Position numbers and translations under genes: made by a program
Assembly (NCBI RefSeq): GCF_042679085.1
Contig: NZ_JBHTLQ010000079.1
Span: forward strand, 1-12,657
Direction of reading: 5' to 3'
From: Phenylobacterium conjunctum
Lineage (GTDB): Bacteria > Pseudomonadota > Alphaproteobacteria > Caulobacterales > Caulobacteraceae
DNA length: 12,657 nt
In this document: piece by piece, positions 1 through 6,484 of the stretch
Layout: every line of letters starts with the position of its first letter
Position numbering within the stretch: position 1 is the stretch's first letter
The notes under the pieces: generated by a model
Told to the model about the DNA's origin: nothing
Databases searched by the model: none
The model's input: the letters and a program-made list of their open reading frames with translations, nothing else

Positions 1-220
1 TTGCAACATCAGCCGAGCAAGGCTCACATCAACCCAGGACTCTCGTTATGGCTGGATGAGAAACGGGGGTCACGTCACGCGCTGCGCGCCACATTTCACT
101 GATCGCCGGTTGCCCAAAACGGGCGGAATTTCTCCGACCTTCCCGCCTGGGATGAGGGGCGTTGATCCTAGGGTGTGTGGCGCGCCAGGCGGCGGGCGGA
201 CCGGCGGTGTGGAGGCTGGC
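1..220. other. Left-edge stretch without a supported gene
   Basis: I see no convincing gene here. Two plus-strand frames are open from the left edge. One ends at a TGA at 100-102 and could be the last 33 codons of a gene entering from the left, but its codon bias is weak. The other runs on to 382 as an Arg/Gly-rich translation over the opposite-strand ORF and looks like a shadow. No tRNA, clear hairpin terminator or promoter stands out. The minus-strand operon ends at about 221, so its terminator should lie here, but I found no GC stem followed by a T-run. Confidence 0.4.
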
Positions 221-445
221 TCAGGGCGTCGGCGTAGTGGGCGCGGGCGACGTAGAAGCGGGCGTGGCGCAGACCCCGCCGTGGGCCTGGATCTTGGCGC
301 AGAGTCGAGGCGCGGTGTGGTCGATGGTCGCCTTGCGCACTTCGGCCGCCGCAACAATGGTCGACTTCAGCACGCCGGGTGACGACGCTTCAGCTCCGAC
401 AATGAAGGAGACGAGGCAGAGAAAGAGGACCTGAACACCCAGCAT
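221..445 (-). CDS. Small putative secreted protein, C-terminal Pro/Thr-rich
   Basis: This is a 74-residue protein that I do not recognise. It starts with a hydrophobic segment (about residues 2-17) ending in GAEA, which looks like a signal peptide cleaved near residue 20. A short polar domain follows with a cysteine pair (PRLCAKIQAHGGVC) and a Pro/Thr/Ser-rich tail. It has no Shine-Dalgarno-like sequence before its ATG. It begins only 18 bases after the stop of the upstream pilin-like gene and lies in the same reading frame, separated by one TAA (464-466). It could be translated by reinitiation, or be the remnant of a longer pilin-like protein interrupted by a stop. Its codons are GC-rich at third positions, as in the neighbours. 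Whether it is a gene is uncertain. Confidence 0.5.
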   Translation of the reverse strand: MLGVQVLFLCLVSFIVGAEASSPGVLKSTIVAAAEVRKATIDHTAPRLCAKIQAHGGVCATPASTSPAPTTPTP

Positions 446-463
446 GAAGGTTGTCTTGGGTGT

Positions 464-706
464 TTAAGGGCAATTCGGGAAGGGCTGACCCGCTTCCCCC
501 GCCGCCAGGCACCTGGCGGTCTGAACGTTGGCAGACAGGGTGTCAGCGTAGCGCTTGATCACCGGTCCCGCCGCATAGCCGGCGACCGAAGCGCCGACAG
601 CCAGTGTGGCCAAAAGAATAGTGGCCTCGACGGAGACGAGGCCACGGGTATCCCGAAGGAGGGAGCCCAAGGATCGGGCGACGCTCTTGAAGCGCATCTC
701 GAACAT
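464..706 (-). CDS. Flp/TadE-like prepilin with C-terminal cysteine pair
   Basis: This 80-residue protein carries a class III prepilin signature: a basic leader (about 22 residues) ending in RDTRG, then LVSVEATILLATLAVGASVAG. The cleavage glycine is followed by Glu at mature position 5 and a hydrophobic helix. Mature position 6 is Ala, where Flp pilins have Tyr and TadE-type proteins usually Phe. The C-terminus has two cysteines (TARC...PNCP) that could form a disulfide loop, which is unusual for Flp pilins. I chose the ATG at 706 because AAGGGGAG lies 4 bases upstream. An earlier in-frame ATG at 721 has a poorer ribosome site. It follows the lysine-rich gene by 32 bases and is probably co-transcribed. 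It is likely a minor pilin or pseudopilin processed by the CpaA-like peptidase of this locus. Its role is inferred from motif and context. Confidence 0.75.
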   Translation of the reverse strand: MFEMRFKSVARSLGSLLRDTRGLVSVEATILLATLAVGASVAGYAAGPVIKRYADTLSANVQTARCLAAGEAGQPFPNCP

Positions 707-738
707 TGGGCTCCCCTTCATACGTCCGAAGACTGAAT

Positions 739-1092
739 TTAGGCCTTCTTGGGCGGGAGAGCCCGCTTGGTCGGCTTCTTCTTCGGAGACTTCTTCTTCG
801 TCTTGTTGGTGGACTTCTTCTTGTTCTTCTTCTTAGTCTTGTTGGTCGACTTCTTCTTGTTCTTCTTCTTGTTCTTCTTAGTCGCCTTCTTGTTCGACTT
901 TTTCTTGGTCTTCTTGGTCGCCTTCTTCTTGCCCTTCTTCTTCTTCTTGGAGAAGGGGGCCTTCTTCGGCTTCTTCTTCGCCTTAGGCGTCGTCGTCGTC
1001 TGCGCGGAGGCGTCAGAGGCCTCAAGCGCGACGGTCGAGAAGGTGAACATCGCTATCAAAGCGAAAATGGCTGCGCGTAGTAGCTTACTCAT
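739..1092 (-). CDS. Secreted, extremely lysine-rich low-complexity protein
   Basis: This 117-residue protein has a typical signal peptide (MSKLLRAAIFALIAMFTFST, then VALEASDASA) with a likely cleavage after the ASA at residues 28-30. The remaining 87 residues contain about 46 lysines and no Asp or Glu. They are interspersed with Thr, Asn, Ser, Pro and Ala and include two copies of KKKNKKKSTNKT. I recognise no domain. The start at 1092 is supported by GGGGGGC five bases upstream and by the signal peptide; longer in-frame starts would bury it. It lies 106 bases after tadC in the same direction and before a pilin-like gene, with its own upstream palindrome at 1179-1193. A secreted polycation could bind polyanionic polymers such as eDNA, LPS, teichoic or acidic polysaccharides, or surfaces. 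That is inference; it could also be a structural filler or adhesive component of the pilus or matrix. Confidence 0.8.
   Translation of the reverse strand: MSKLLRAAIFALIAMFTFSTVALEASDASAQTTTTPKAKKKPKKAPFSKKKKKGKKKATKKTKKKSNKKATKKNKKKNKKKSTNKTKKKNKKKSTNKTKKKSPKKKPTKRALPPKKA
800..871 (-). repeat. Two tandem 36-base repeats in the lysine-rich gene
   Basis: Positions 800-835 and 836-871 are copies of one 36-base unit that differ at two positions. Each encodes 12 residues of Lys/Asn/Ser/Thr. The whole stretch from about 775 to 985 is rich in CTT/TTC triplets (AAG lysine codons), so it is prone to slippage and length variation in steps that preserve the frame. Confidence 0.85.
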
Positions 1093-1178
1093 TAAGCCCC
1101 CCAAATTCCGTTCCAAGCACCCCAGTGCAAGACTCTTTTCACAATAGTCGCGATTGCGCGCAGGCTCCACAATACGCC

Positions 1179-1193
1179 CGCTCAGTTTGAGCG
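1179..1193. promoter_or_regulatory. Palindrome CGCTCA-N3-TGAGCG upstream of the lysine-rich gene
   Basis: This is a perfect 6+6 inverted repeat with spacer GTT, 5 bases past the tadC stop and 86 bases upstream of the start of the lysine-rich gene. The same element with spacer ATT occurs at 6783-6797, 88 bases upstream of the pilin start. No T-run follows on the minus strand, so an operator is more likely than an intrinsic terminator. No clear -10/-35 pair was found downstream. Confidence 0.5.
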
Positions 1194-1198
1194 CCGCT

Positions 1199-1681
1199 CT
1201 ACACCTCGTAGAGTGCCCGCAGCAGGGCCAAGAACGACGGCCCCACAAGTACAAGGAGAATCGCGGGCATGAAAAAGAGCACGAGCACAATGATCATATA
1301 AACTGGGACAACTTCTATTCGGCGCCGCAATTCGAAATCGCGCCGCTCAAAGCTGTTCTCAAGGTAAACATTCAACCGATCCCGCAGGTCGTCACCGTTG
1401 GATTCGGCGTCCTTGATCAGGCGGACCAGTTCTACGCCGGCGGCGCTGACGCCCGGATCCGGCTCCACGACGCCCCCGCTCAACGCAAAGCGGACGCGAC
1501 GCCAATAGACGCTGACCATGGTCATGATGTCGGCGTAGTGCTGACCCGCCAGGCCCAGGGCCAGATCCAGGGCCGACGACGGGGGGGCTCCAGCTTCCGC
1601 CGCCGCCAGCGCCGCGACCGCGGCCAGCTCGCAGGCTTCCTCGTCGCGAACCCGTTGAACGTGCAGGGGGGAGGGCGTCAT
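1199..1681 (-). CDS. tadC: Short TadC-like pilus platform protein (type II secretion F family)
   Basis: This 160-residue protein is probably the second inner-membrane platform subunit of the Tad machine, equivalent to TadC/CpaH. Residues 10-120 form a helical cytoplasmic domain resembling the type II secretion F fold, with KDAESNGDDLRDRLNVYLEN near residues 90-109 followed by a basic FERRDFELRRR stretch. One membrane segment follows (about 126-148). Usual TadC proteins are near 300 residues with several membrane helices, so this one is about half size and lacks the N-terminal membrane part. Its ATG overlaps the tadB stop (ATGA), which argues against a simple 5' truncation. It is the last gene of the overlapping cluster. 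Assignment rests on position and the F-domain-like pattern and is less secure than for cpaF. Confidence 0.75.
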   Translation of the reverse strand: MTPSPLHVQRVRDEEACELAAVAALAAAEAGAPPSSALDLALGLAGQHYADIMTMVSVYWRRVRFALSGGVVEPDPGVSAAGVELVRLIKDAESNGDDLRDRLNVYLENSFERRDFELRRRIEVVPVYMIIVLVLFFMPAILLVLVGPSFLALLRALYEV

Positions 1682-2385
1682 TCCATCGTCCTCGCCAGAT
1701 AGTTCAGGACCACCCGCCCGAAGGTCACCAGACAGGCGGAGATGCTGGTCAGGCTACGACCTTCCTCGGTGCCGAGCAGGGCGGCGTAGAACACCCCGGC
1801 GTTGGCGACCGAAAAGCCCAGCACGATGAAGAAGAACAGGGTGATCATGTTGGCCTGCCAGCGGATCTGCAGCAGGGCCAGTTGCTTCTTCTTGGCCAGG
1901 TCGTCCGCCATGCCGAGCGCATTGCGGAACGCCCGCAGGAAGCGTGTCGGATCGCCGCCGTTGTCGCGGTGCACCAGGTAGAGCTGGAAGACCAGCTGGC
2001 TCAGAGGCCAGCGCGCCAGATCCGCCTGGGCCGGGCCATCGGGGCGGCCGGCGGAATTGGCCCGCAACGCGGCGTCGAGCGCCACGCCGCCAGGGAAGCG
2101 GTCCATGGCGACCGCCCGGCTGATCGCCTGGTCCAGCGGCACGCCGGACCGCGCCAGCGGGGTCGCCTGTTCAAGAAGACCGCGGACATGTGTGCGTTCC
2201 GCGCTGAGCTGGGCCGCGCGACGCGCCTGAATGAACTGGGCCACCAGGGCGAACAGGCCGACGCCGAAGATCAGGCCCATCAGGGGCGCGCCGCCCCAAA
2301 GGCCAAGGGCGATCCCACCGATGGCCGCCACCACGAGCGCCAGCGGGTGAAACTCCAGATCGAAGCGGCGGAGAAGCGCGTTCAC
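1678..2385 (-). CDS. tadB: TadB-like pilus platform protein (type II secretion F family)
   Basis: This 235-residue inner-membrane protein should interact with the CpaF ATPase to assemble the pilus. Two N-terminal membrane segments lie at about residues 14-32 and 34-50. A cytoplasmic helical domain follows, with HRDNGGDPTRFLRAFRNALG near 139-158 and ADDLAKKKQ after it, typical of the type II secretion F domain. A C-terminal membrane segment spans about 180-204, with a weaker possible one at 211-229. It is shorter than the usual TadB/CpaG of about 300-330 residues. The start is a GTG overlapping the cpaF stop (GTGA) with no good ribosome site, so translation is probably coupled to cpaF. The downstream tadC overlaps in the same way. 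Confidence 0.83.
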   Translation of the reverse strand: MNALLRRFDLEFHPLALVVAAIGGIALGLWGGAPLMGLIFGVGLFALVAQFIQARRAAQLSAERTHVRGLLEQATPLARSGVPLDQAISRAVAMDRFPGGVALDAALRANSAGRPDGPAQADLARWPLSQLVFQLYLVHRDNGGDPTRFLRAFRNALGMADDLAKKKQLALLQIRWQANMITLFFFIVLGFSVANAGVFYAALLGTEEGRSLTSISACLVTFGRVVLNYLARTME

Positions 2386-3479
2386 GACCGATCGGCGAGC
2401 ATCTGGATGGCGGAAACCCCGCGTCGACCATCGGCGTCACGGGACAGGTAGACGATCGCGTCGATCGCCTCGCGCAGGGCGCGGTTGGGATCGATCCCGG
2501 ACTGGCCGACGGTGGCCGAGGCGTAGAGGCTTTCGAGCCGGTGGATGGCCCCGGTGATCGAGCCGGCGTGCAGGGTGCTCAAGGAGCCGGACAGGCCGAT
2601 CGACATGGCCGAGATCATGTCGAAGACTTCCTCGCCGCGCACTTCGCCGACCACCAGACGGTCTGGGCGCATGCGCAGGGTTTCGCGCACGAGCTTGCGG
2701 ATGTTCGCCTGCTCGCCCTCGCCATAGGTCAGCCGTCGGGTCTGCAGCTTGATGCAGTGCGGGTGGTCGACCTTCAGCTCGCTGACGTCTTCCACGAGGA
2801 TGATGCGTTCGTGCGGCGCGCTGCGGCCGAGCAGGGCGCCTAGCAGGGTGGTCTTTCCCACGCCCGGCGCGCCGGCGATGATCAGGTTGAGACGGCGGCT
2901 CACCGCGTCTTCGAACCAGACCCGCTGTTCGGCGGTGATCGCCCCGAACCCTTCCAGGTCTTCCAGGGTGAAAGGCTTTTCAGGAAAGCGGCGGATCGAG
3001 ACAAACGGCCCGCCCTGCGCCACCGGATCGGTGACCACGTGCATCCGCGAGCCATCTGACAGCTCGACGTCCACCCACGGATTGGCGCGGTTCACCGCGC
3101 GCTCGGCCTTCGCCACATGCCGGTGGACGAACGCCTTCAGATGATCAGGGCTGTAGAAGGCGCCTGCAAAGGGATGCAGGCGGCCGCCCATTTCATAGAC
3201 GATCTGGTTCCAGCCGTTGATGAGGATATCGGTCACGCCGGGCGTGGTCATCAGCGGCTGGATCGGCCCGAACCCGACCAGCTCGGCGATCGCGGCCTCG
3301 ACCACGGCGTCTTCGTCGGGCGCGGAAAGCTTCGGACCGCGGCGCGTCAGGGTCTTCAGGAACCGAGACAGCTCCTCGGGCGTCGCGGCGATCTCGCCGA
3401 CGCCCGCGGTGGGATAGGCGCGCGCGGCCTCATCCACCAGGGCGGCGATCAGGCCCTGGCGCTCGTCCGGGCTCATCAT
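2382..3479 (-). CDS. cpaF: CpaF/TadA-type pilus assembly ATPase
   Basis: This 365-residue cytoplasmic ATPase of the VirB11/GspE secretion superfamily powers Tad pilus assembly. Visible motifs are Walker A GAPGVGKT (203-210), an Asp-box-like ILVEDVSEL (227-235), the Walker B region MRPDRLVVGEVRG (270-282) and the His box GSLSTLHAGS (298-307). The N-terminal domain carries TDILINGWNQIVYEMGGRL, as in other CpaF proteins. It lacks the longer N-terminal extension of many CpaF proteins (often 420-500 residues). Two adjacent ATGs (3479 and 3476) overlap the cpaC stop (ATGATGA). I keep the first, but either is possible. It is translationally coupled to cpaC upstream and to tadB downstream. Confidence 0.93.
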   Translation of the reverse strand: MMSPDERQGLIAALVDEAARAYPTAGVGEIAATPEELSRFLKTLTRRGPKLSAPDEDAVVEAAIAELVGFGPIQPLMTTPGVTDILINGWNQIVYEMGGRLHPFAGAFYSPDHLKAFVHRHVAKAERAVNRANPWVDVELSDGSRMHVVTDPVAQGGPFVSIRRFPEKPFTLEDLEGFGAITAEQRVWFEDAVSRRLNLIIAGAPGVGKTTLLGALLGRSAPHERIILVEDVSELKVDHPHCIKLQTRRLTYGEGEQANIRKLVRETLRMRPDRLVVGEVRGEEVFDMISAMSIGLSGSLSTLHAGSITGAIHRLESLYASATVGQSGIDPNRALREAIDAIVYLSRDADGRRGVSAIQMLADRS

Positions 3480-4804
3480 TTCTTGGCGCCCGTGGACGAC
3501 GCCGAACCCTTGGCGGGCTTGGGCGGCGTCAGGGTTGTCGGCGGGTTCGGCATCTTGGCCTGAGCCGCCGCAACGCGCTCCGGCGTGACGATCAGCACAA
3601 GCTCGGTGTCCGAGCGCTTGGAATTGCGCGAGCCGGCGAGCGTGTCGCCGATGCCGCCAGGCGTGGGGAAAGGCAGGCCGCGCTTGTCCTTGGCTTCTTC
3701 GGCGGCGCGCAGTCCCGCGATGGCGACGCTTTCCCCGAAGCCCAGGGTGACCGTCGTCTCGGTCTTGCGGGTGATAATGCCCGGGATCTTGGAGCCGCTG
3801 AAGTCGACCACGCGGCTGTCGTCGACGGCCGAGACCTCCGGCGCCAGCTGCAGGGTGACCTGGTCGCCGTCGATGATGGTCGCGGTGAACTCCAGACCGA
3901 TGCCGTAGGGCCGGAAGGTGTAGCTGTTCACCACCTGGTTGGTGCCCGCATAAACCGCCGGGGTCGGCACCGGCAGCTCGCCGCCGGCCAGGAACTTCGC
4001 CTTCTGGCCGCTGGTCGCCACGATCGTCGGTTCAGCCAGCATCGTCGCCGCGCCCTCGGAGCGCAGATAGTTGATGAAGGCGTCCAGGGTCAGGCGGTCG
4101 ATGGTGAAGCGCGCGGAGGCGAAGAGGTCCTGGGACCCGGCCGTGCCCAGGGCGCTGGAAAACAGGTTGCCGATGCCGCCGACACCTTGGTTGTAGCGGT
4201 TCTGGGCCGACCAGCGGGTGCCAAGCTCGCGCAGTTTGGTGCGCCGGACTTCCATCACCCGCACCGAAACGGCCAGCTGGTCGTTGGTGCGCGACTTGAC
4301 GAGGTTCAGCACCTTCATGCCGGAGGCCGGATAGGCGTTGGCGGCGATGTCGTAGGCGAGCTTCGACTGGGCCGCGTTCTCGGCCTCGCCGGCGAGCACG
4401 ATCACGGCGCCGGACTTCTGCACCCGGATCTTGGCGCCGGGCGTGGAGTTGGCGATCAGAGCTTCGAGGGCCGAGGTGTCAGCCACCACAGTCACGCGAC
4501 GGCGGTCCACCTGGCGCTTGCGGGCGTCCATCAGGATGACATCCCCCGCGCCTTCGACCTTGCCGAAGATCACGATGTGCCGGGGATCCTGGACCTCGAC
4601 GCCGAGCGCGGTGTCATTGGACAGGATCACCGAGTCCACGTCCGCGGTCAGGGTCAGCAGCGCCACGCCGCCTTCGGTGACGGTCAGGGCCTTGCCGCTG
4701 GCGGCCGCGGCCGGAGCCGGCGTCGGGGCCTGGGCCAAAGCGGCCGAGGCCAGGCTGGAGAGGGTCAGGGCCGCGACGGCGGCGAACAGGGACCTGCGCA
4801 TCAC
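3476..4804 (-). CDS. cpaC: CpaC/RcpA-type outer-membrane secretin
   Basis: This 442-residue protein forms the outer-membrane pore of the Tad pilus. A signal peptide covers residues 1-24 (cleavage after ASAALA). The N-terminal pilus-secretin domain follows (GKALTVTEGGVALLTL...). A BON-like segment (KIRVQKSGAVIVLAGEAEN) is near 125-143. The C-terminal secretin core contains LAEPTIVATSGQKAKFLAGGELPVP, LQLAPEVSAVD, TTVTLGFGESVAIAGL and a terminal ELVLIVTPE. It ends in a Pro/Lys tail (PPKPAKGSASSTGAKK). It is somewhat shorter than many CpaC proteins. The start is GTG (4804) or the adjacent ATG (4801). Both overlap the cpaB stop, so translation is probably coupled. Confidence 0.93.
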   Translation of the reverse strand: MMRRSLFAAVAALTLSSLASAALAQAPTPAPAAAASGKALTVTEGGVALLTLTADVDSVILSNDTALGVEVQDPRHIVIFGKVEGAGDVILMDARKRQVDRRRVTVVADTSALEALIANSTPGAKIRVQKSGAVIVLAGEAENAAQSKLAYDIAANAYPASGMKVLNLVKSRTNDQLAVSVRVMEVRRTKLRELGTRWSAQNRYNQGVGGIGNLFSSALGTAGSQDLFASARFTIDRLTLDAFINYLRSEGAATMLAEPTIVATSGQKAKFLAGGELPVPTPAVYAGTNQVVNSYTFRPYGIGLEFTATIIDGDQVTLQLAPEVSAVDDSRVVDFSGSKIPGIITRKTETTVTLGFGESVAIAGLRAAEEAKDKRGLPFPTPGGIGDTLAGSRNSKRSDTELVLIVTPERVAAAQAKMPNPPTTLTPPKPAKGSASSTGAKK

Positions 4805-5763
4805 TGCGGCGTCGACGGGGCGTCAGGCGCGCCGGCTTCAACCGGACGGCGACCGGCGCCGTTGGGGGTGATGATGGCCACGCCCTTCTGGCGGTACTCA
4901 CCGGCGACCTCGATGGTGTCGGCCGAGGTTTCGGAGGTGTCTTCGGTGTAGCTGACGTCATAGTCGCCGCTATCGTCGGTGGCGGCGTCTTCTTCCTCCA
5001 CCGTCGCGCCGGCGATCTCGCGCCACTGGCCCAGGCGCGACAGATCCGGCGGCGTCGCGCCGGCCAGGGTCAGCACCAGGGAGCCGTTCTGCCGCCAGGC
5101 GGCCAGATCCTCGGCCTCGTCAGCCGAGACCGCGATGGTCACCGAGGCGTCCATGCCGCGGCCGCCACGCTTCACGCCGGGCCGCACGTAGAGGACCTTG
5201 GCGCTCTCCACGAGCGTGGCGACGGACGGGGCCATGCCCGCGGTCTTCCGCGTCCCGCCGGCCACGGCGATGATGTTGACCATGCTGCCCGGCCGCAGGA
5301 GTTCCGTCGCCGCGGCGAGTTCATCGCCGGCGAGCACAAAGCCCACCTGGCCGGCGGCCAGGCTGACCAGGCTGGTCGACTGGGTCATCGCCACAACATT
5401 GCCGCCGGGGATCGGCTTGCCGGCCCGCACGGGGGCGAGCACGCGCCAGCCCCAATAGCGGTCGGAAGACTTGGTGTCGTCCGTCAGGAAGGCCTTGGTC
5501 TTCTTGCCCACCGAGGCGCGCCAGGTGCTGTTCTCCGGGGAGAGCACGTCGCCGACCTTCAGGGTCTGGCTGGCCTCGAGATAATAGCGGCCGCCGCCGT
5601 GGCCGCCATTGGCCGAAGCCGTGGCCGCCTTGAAGATGGTGACCATGGTCACGGTCGCGACGAGCGCCACCACGAACATGCCCACATTCTTCAGCGTTCC
5701 CATGACGCCGCCGGTCGAGTTGACCGGGGACGAACGCAACTGAAACGGATCTTGAGCAGCCAT
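4801..5763 (-). CDS. cpaB: CpaB/RcpC-type pilus assembly protein
   Basis: This 320-residue periplasmic protein, anchored at its N-terminus, is thought to link to or stabilise the secretin in Tad systems. A membrane segment lies at about residues 25-48 (NVGMFVVALVATVTMVTIF). A SAF-like domain follows (RYYLEASQTLKVGDVLSPENSTW..., with RVLAPVRAGKPI). Next is the RcpC/CpaB domain (LAAGQVGFVLAGDELAAATELLRPGSMVNIIAV). The C-terminus has an acidic Asp/Glu/Ser/Thr stretch (EEEDAATDDSGDYD). I chose the ATG at 5763 because CGGGGGA lies upstream. A longer in-frame reading from 5859 would overlap the small membrane gene upstream and begins with a Ser-rich run. It overlaps cpaC by four bases. Confidence 0.9.
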   Translation of the reverse strand: MAAQDPFQLRSSPVNSTGGVMGTLKNVGMFVVALVATVTMVTIFKAATASANGGHGGGRYYLEASQTLKVGDVLSPENSTWRASVGKKTKAFLTDDTKSSDRYWGWRVLAPVRAGKPIPGGNVVAMTQSTSLVSLAAGQVGFVLAGDELAAATELLRPGSMVNIIAVAGGTRKTAGMAPSVATLVESAKVLYVRPGVKRGGRGMDASVTIAVSADEAEDLAAWRQNGSLVLTLAGATPPDLSRLGQWREIAGATVEEEDAATDDSGDYDVSYTEDTSETSADTIEVAGEYRQKGVAIITPNGAGRRPVEAGAPDAPSTPQ

Positions 5764-5782
5764 CTGTGTGCGTCCCCCGAGC

Positions 5783-5920
5783 TTATTGGAAGAATAGCGG
5801 AAGGATTTTGAGCTTGAGGAGCTCAACGAGAACGAGTGAAACCAGGGCGACGCCCACAAAAAGTAGGATGTTCTTCAGCGCAAGTCCTGCGCCGCCGCCC
5901 TTTTCGTTCTTCTGTTCCAT
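5783..5920 (-). CDS. 45-residue membrane protein between cpaA and cpaB
   Basis: This short gene is easily missed. An ATG at 5920 is preceded by AAGGGGCGG (a good ribosome site) and runs 45 codons to TAA at 5783-5785. The protein has a charged, glycine-rich N-terminus (MEQKNEKGGGAGLALKN) and one membrane helix (ILLFVGVALVSLVLVELL, about residues 18-35). A basic/hydrophobic C-terminus (KLKILPLFFQ) follows. It fits the gap between cpaA (35 bases upstream) and cpaB (19 bases downstream) in the same direction. I do not recognise the family. It could be a small accessory subunit of the pilus machine, but the function is unknown. Confidence 0.7.
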   Translation of the reverse strand: MEQKNEKGGGAGLALKNILLFVGVALVSLVLVELLKLKILPLFFQ

Positions 5921-5955
5921 CCGCCCCTTACGCTCCCCCAAGCGTCTACAAAATC

Positions 5956-6432
5956 CTAATGCCCGATCCTGGGGATGAATTCACCCAGGAACATCGGCCG
6001 AATGAATATGAAGCCCACCACAATCGCCAAGGCGTAGGGCACGTTGGACACCAGCGGGGCGTCCTTGTCCCTCAGGCGCCGAAGCCAACCCAGCCCCATG
6101 TAGAAGAGGCCGACAAAGCCGCCTGCGATCAAGGTGAGCAGGATGAACAAGCGCAGTTCGATGGGCGCCAGAAAGATCGAGAGGGCGGCCAGAAGCTTGA
6201 TATCGCCGCCGCCAAGGATCTTCTTCTGGTGCAGGGCGAGGCCGCCGACAAACAAGGCGCCAGAAATAAGTAGGCGACCAAACGTGGCGCCAGGCGTGTC
6301 AAGCGCTGTCTCGGCCAGCCCGAGGAGGGCGATGCCGAGGCACAGGAAATTAGGTATCCGACGCCACTTCACATCGGAAAAAATACACCCTGCGAGCATA
6401 GCTAGCAGGGCGCCGTGGATGGTTGTTTCCAT
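5956..6432 (-). CDS. cpaA: CpaA/TadV-type prepilin peptidase
   Basis: This 158-residue integral-membrane aspartic protease cleaves the leader from Flp-type prepilins after glycine. The two catalytic aspartates are visible: Asp20 in SDVKWRRIPN and Asp77 in the GGGDIKLLAA motif (74-77). About four to five hydrophobic helices surround them, and VPYALAI near 131-137 is also typical of the family. The length suits the short TadV type without an N-methylase domain. I chose the ATG at 6432, the first that gives a normal N-terminus. Longer in-frame reading back to 6546 would add an Arg-rich stretch overlapping the pilin gene. The ribosome site is weak (ACTGAG), so expression may be limited relative to the pilin. 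A stem-loop precedes it. Confidence 0.92.
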   Translation of the reverse strand: METTIHGALLAMLAGCIFSDVKWRRIPNFLCLGIALLGLAETALDTPGATFGRLLISGALFVGGLALHQKKILGGGDIKLLAALSIFLAPIELRLFILLTLIAGGFVGLFYMGLGWLRRLRDKDAPLVSNVPYALAIVVGFIFIRPMFLGEFIPRIGH

Positions 6433-6450
6433 CTCAGTACTTAATGGATC

Positions 6451-6474
6451 GCGCCTGCGCCGAAGCGCAGGCGC
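6451..6474 (-). promoter_or_regulatory. Intercistronic stem-loop with UUCG tetraloop
   Basis: A perfect 10-base-pair stem (GCGCCTGCGC and its complement) closes a four-base loop that reads TTCG on the minus strand, so the RNA has the exceptionally stable C(UUCG)G tetraloop. It sits 10 bases after the pilin stop and 18 bases before the cpaA start. No T-run follows, so it is probably not a full terminator. More likely it protects the pilin mRNA 3' end or partly attenuates the downstream genes, giving much pilin and little machinery. Confidence 0.65.
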
Positions 6475-6484
6475 AAACCTTACC

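Noticed and set aside
2..382. Plus-strand open frame entering from the left edge
   Set aside because: Gly/Arg-rich with no recognisable domain; it overlaps the opposite-strand ORF and has no independent support.
543..1025. Arg-rich minus-strand frame over the lysine-rich gene
   Set aside because: It is the shifted frame of AAG-rich codons, giving Arg/Pro repeats. The lysine frame has the signal peptide and the ribosome site.
749..1147. Phe/Leu-rich plus-strand frames that look like a membrane protein
   Set aside because: They are the complement of the AAG repeats and produce low-complexity Phe/Leu runs; no ribosome site or promoter.
1179..1193. Palindrome as an intrinsic terminator after tadC
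   Set aside because: The stem is only 6 base pairs and no T-run follows; a second copy upstream of the pilin, at the head of an operon, fits an operator better.
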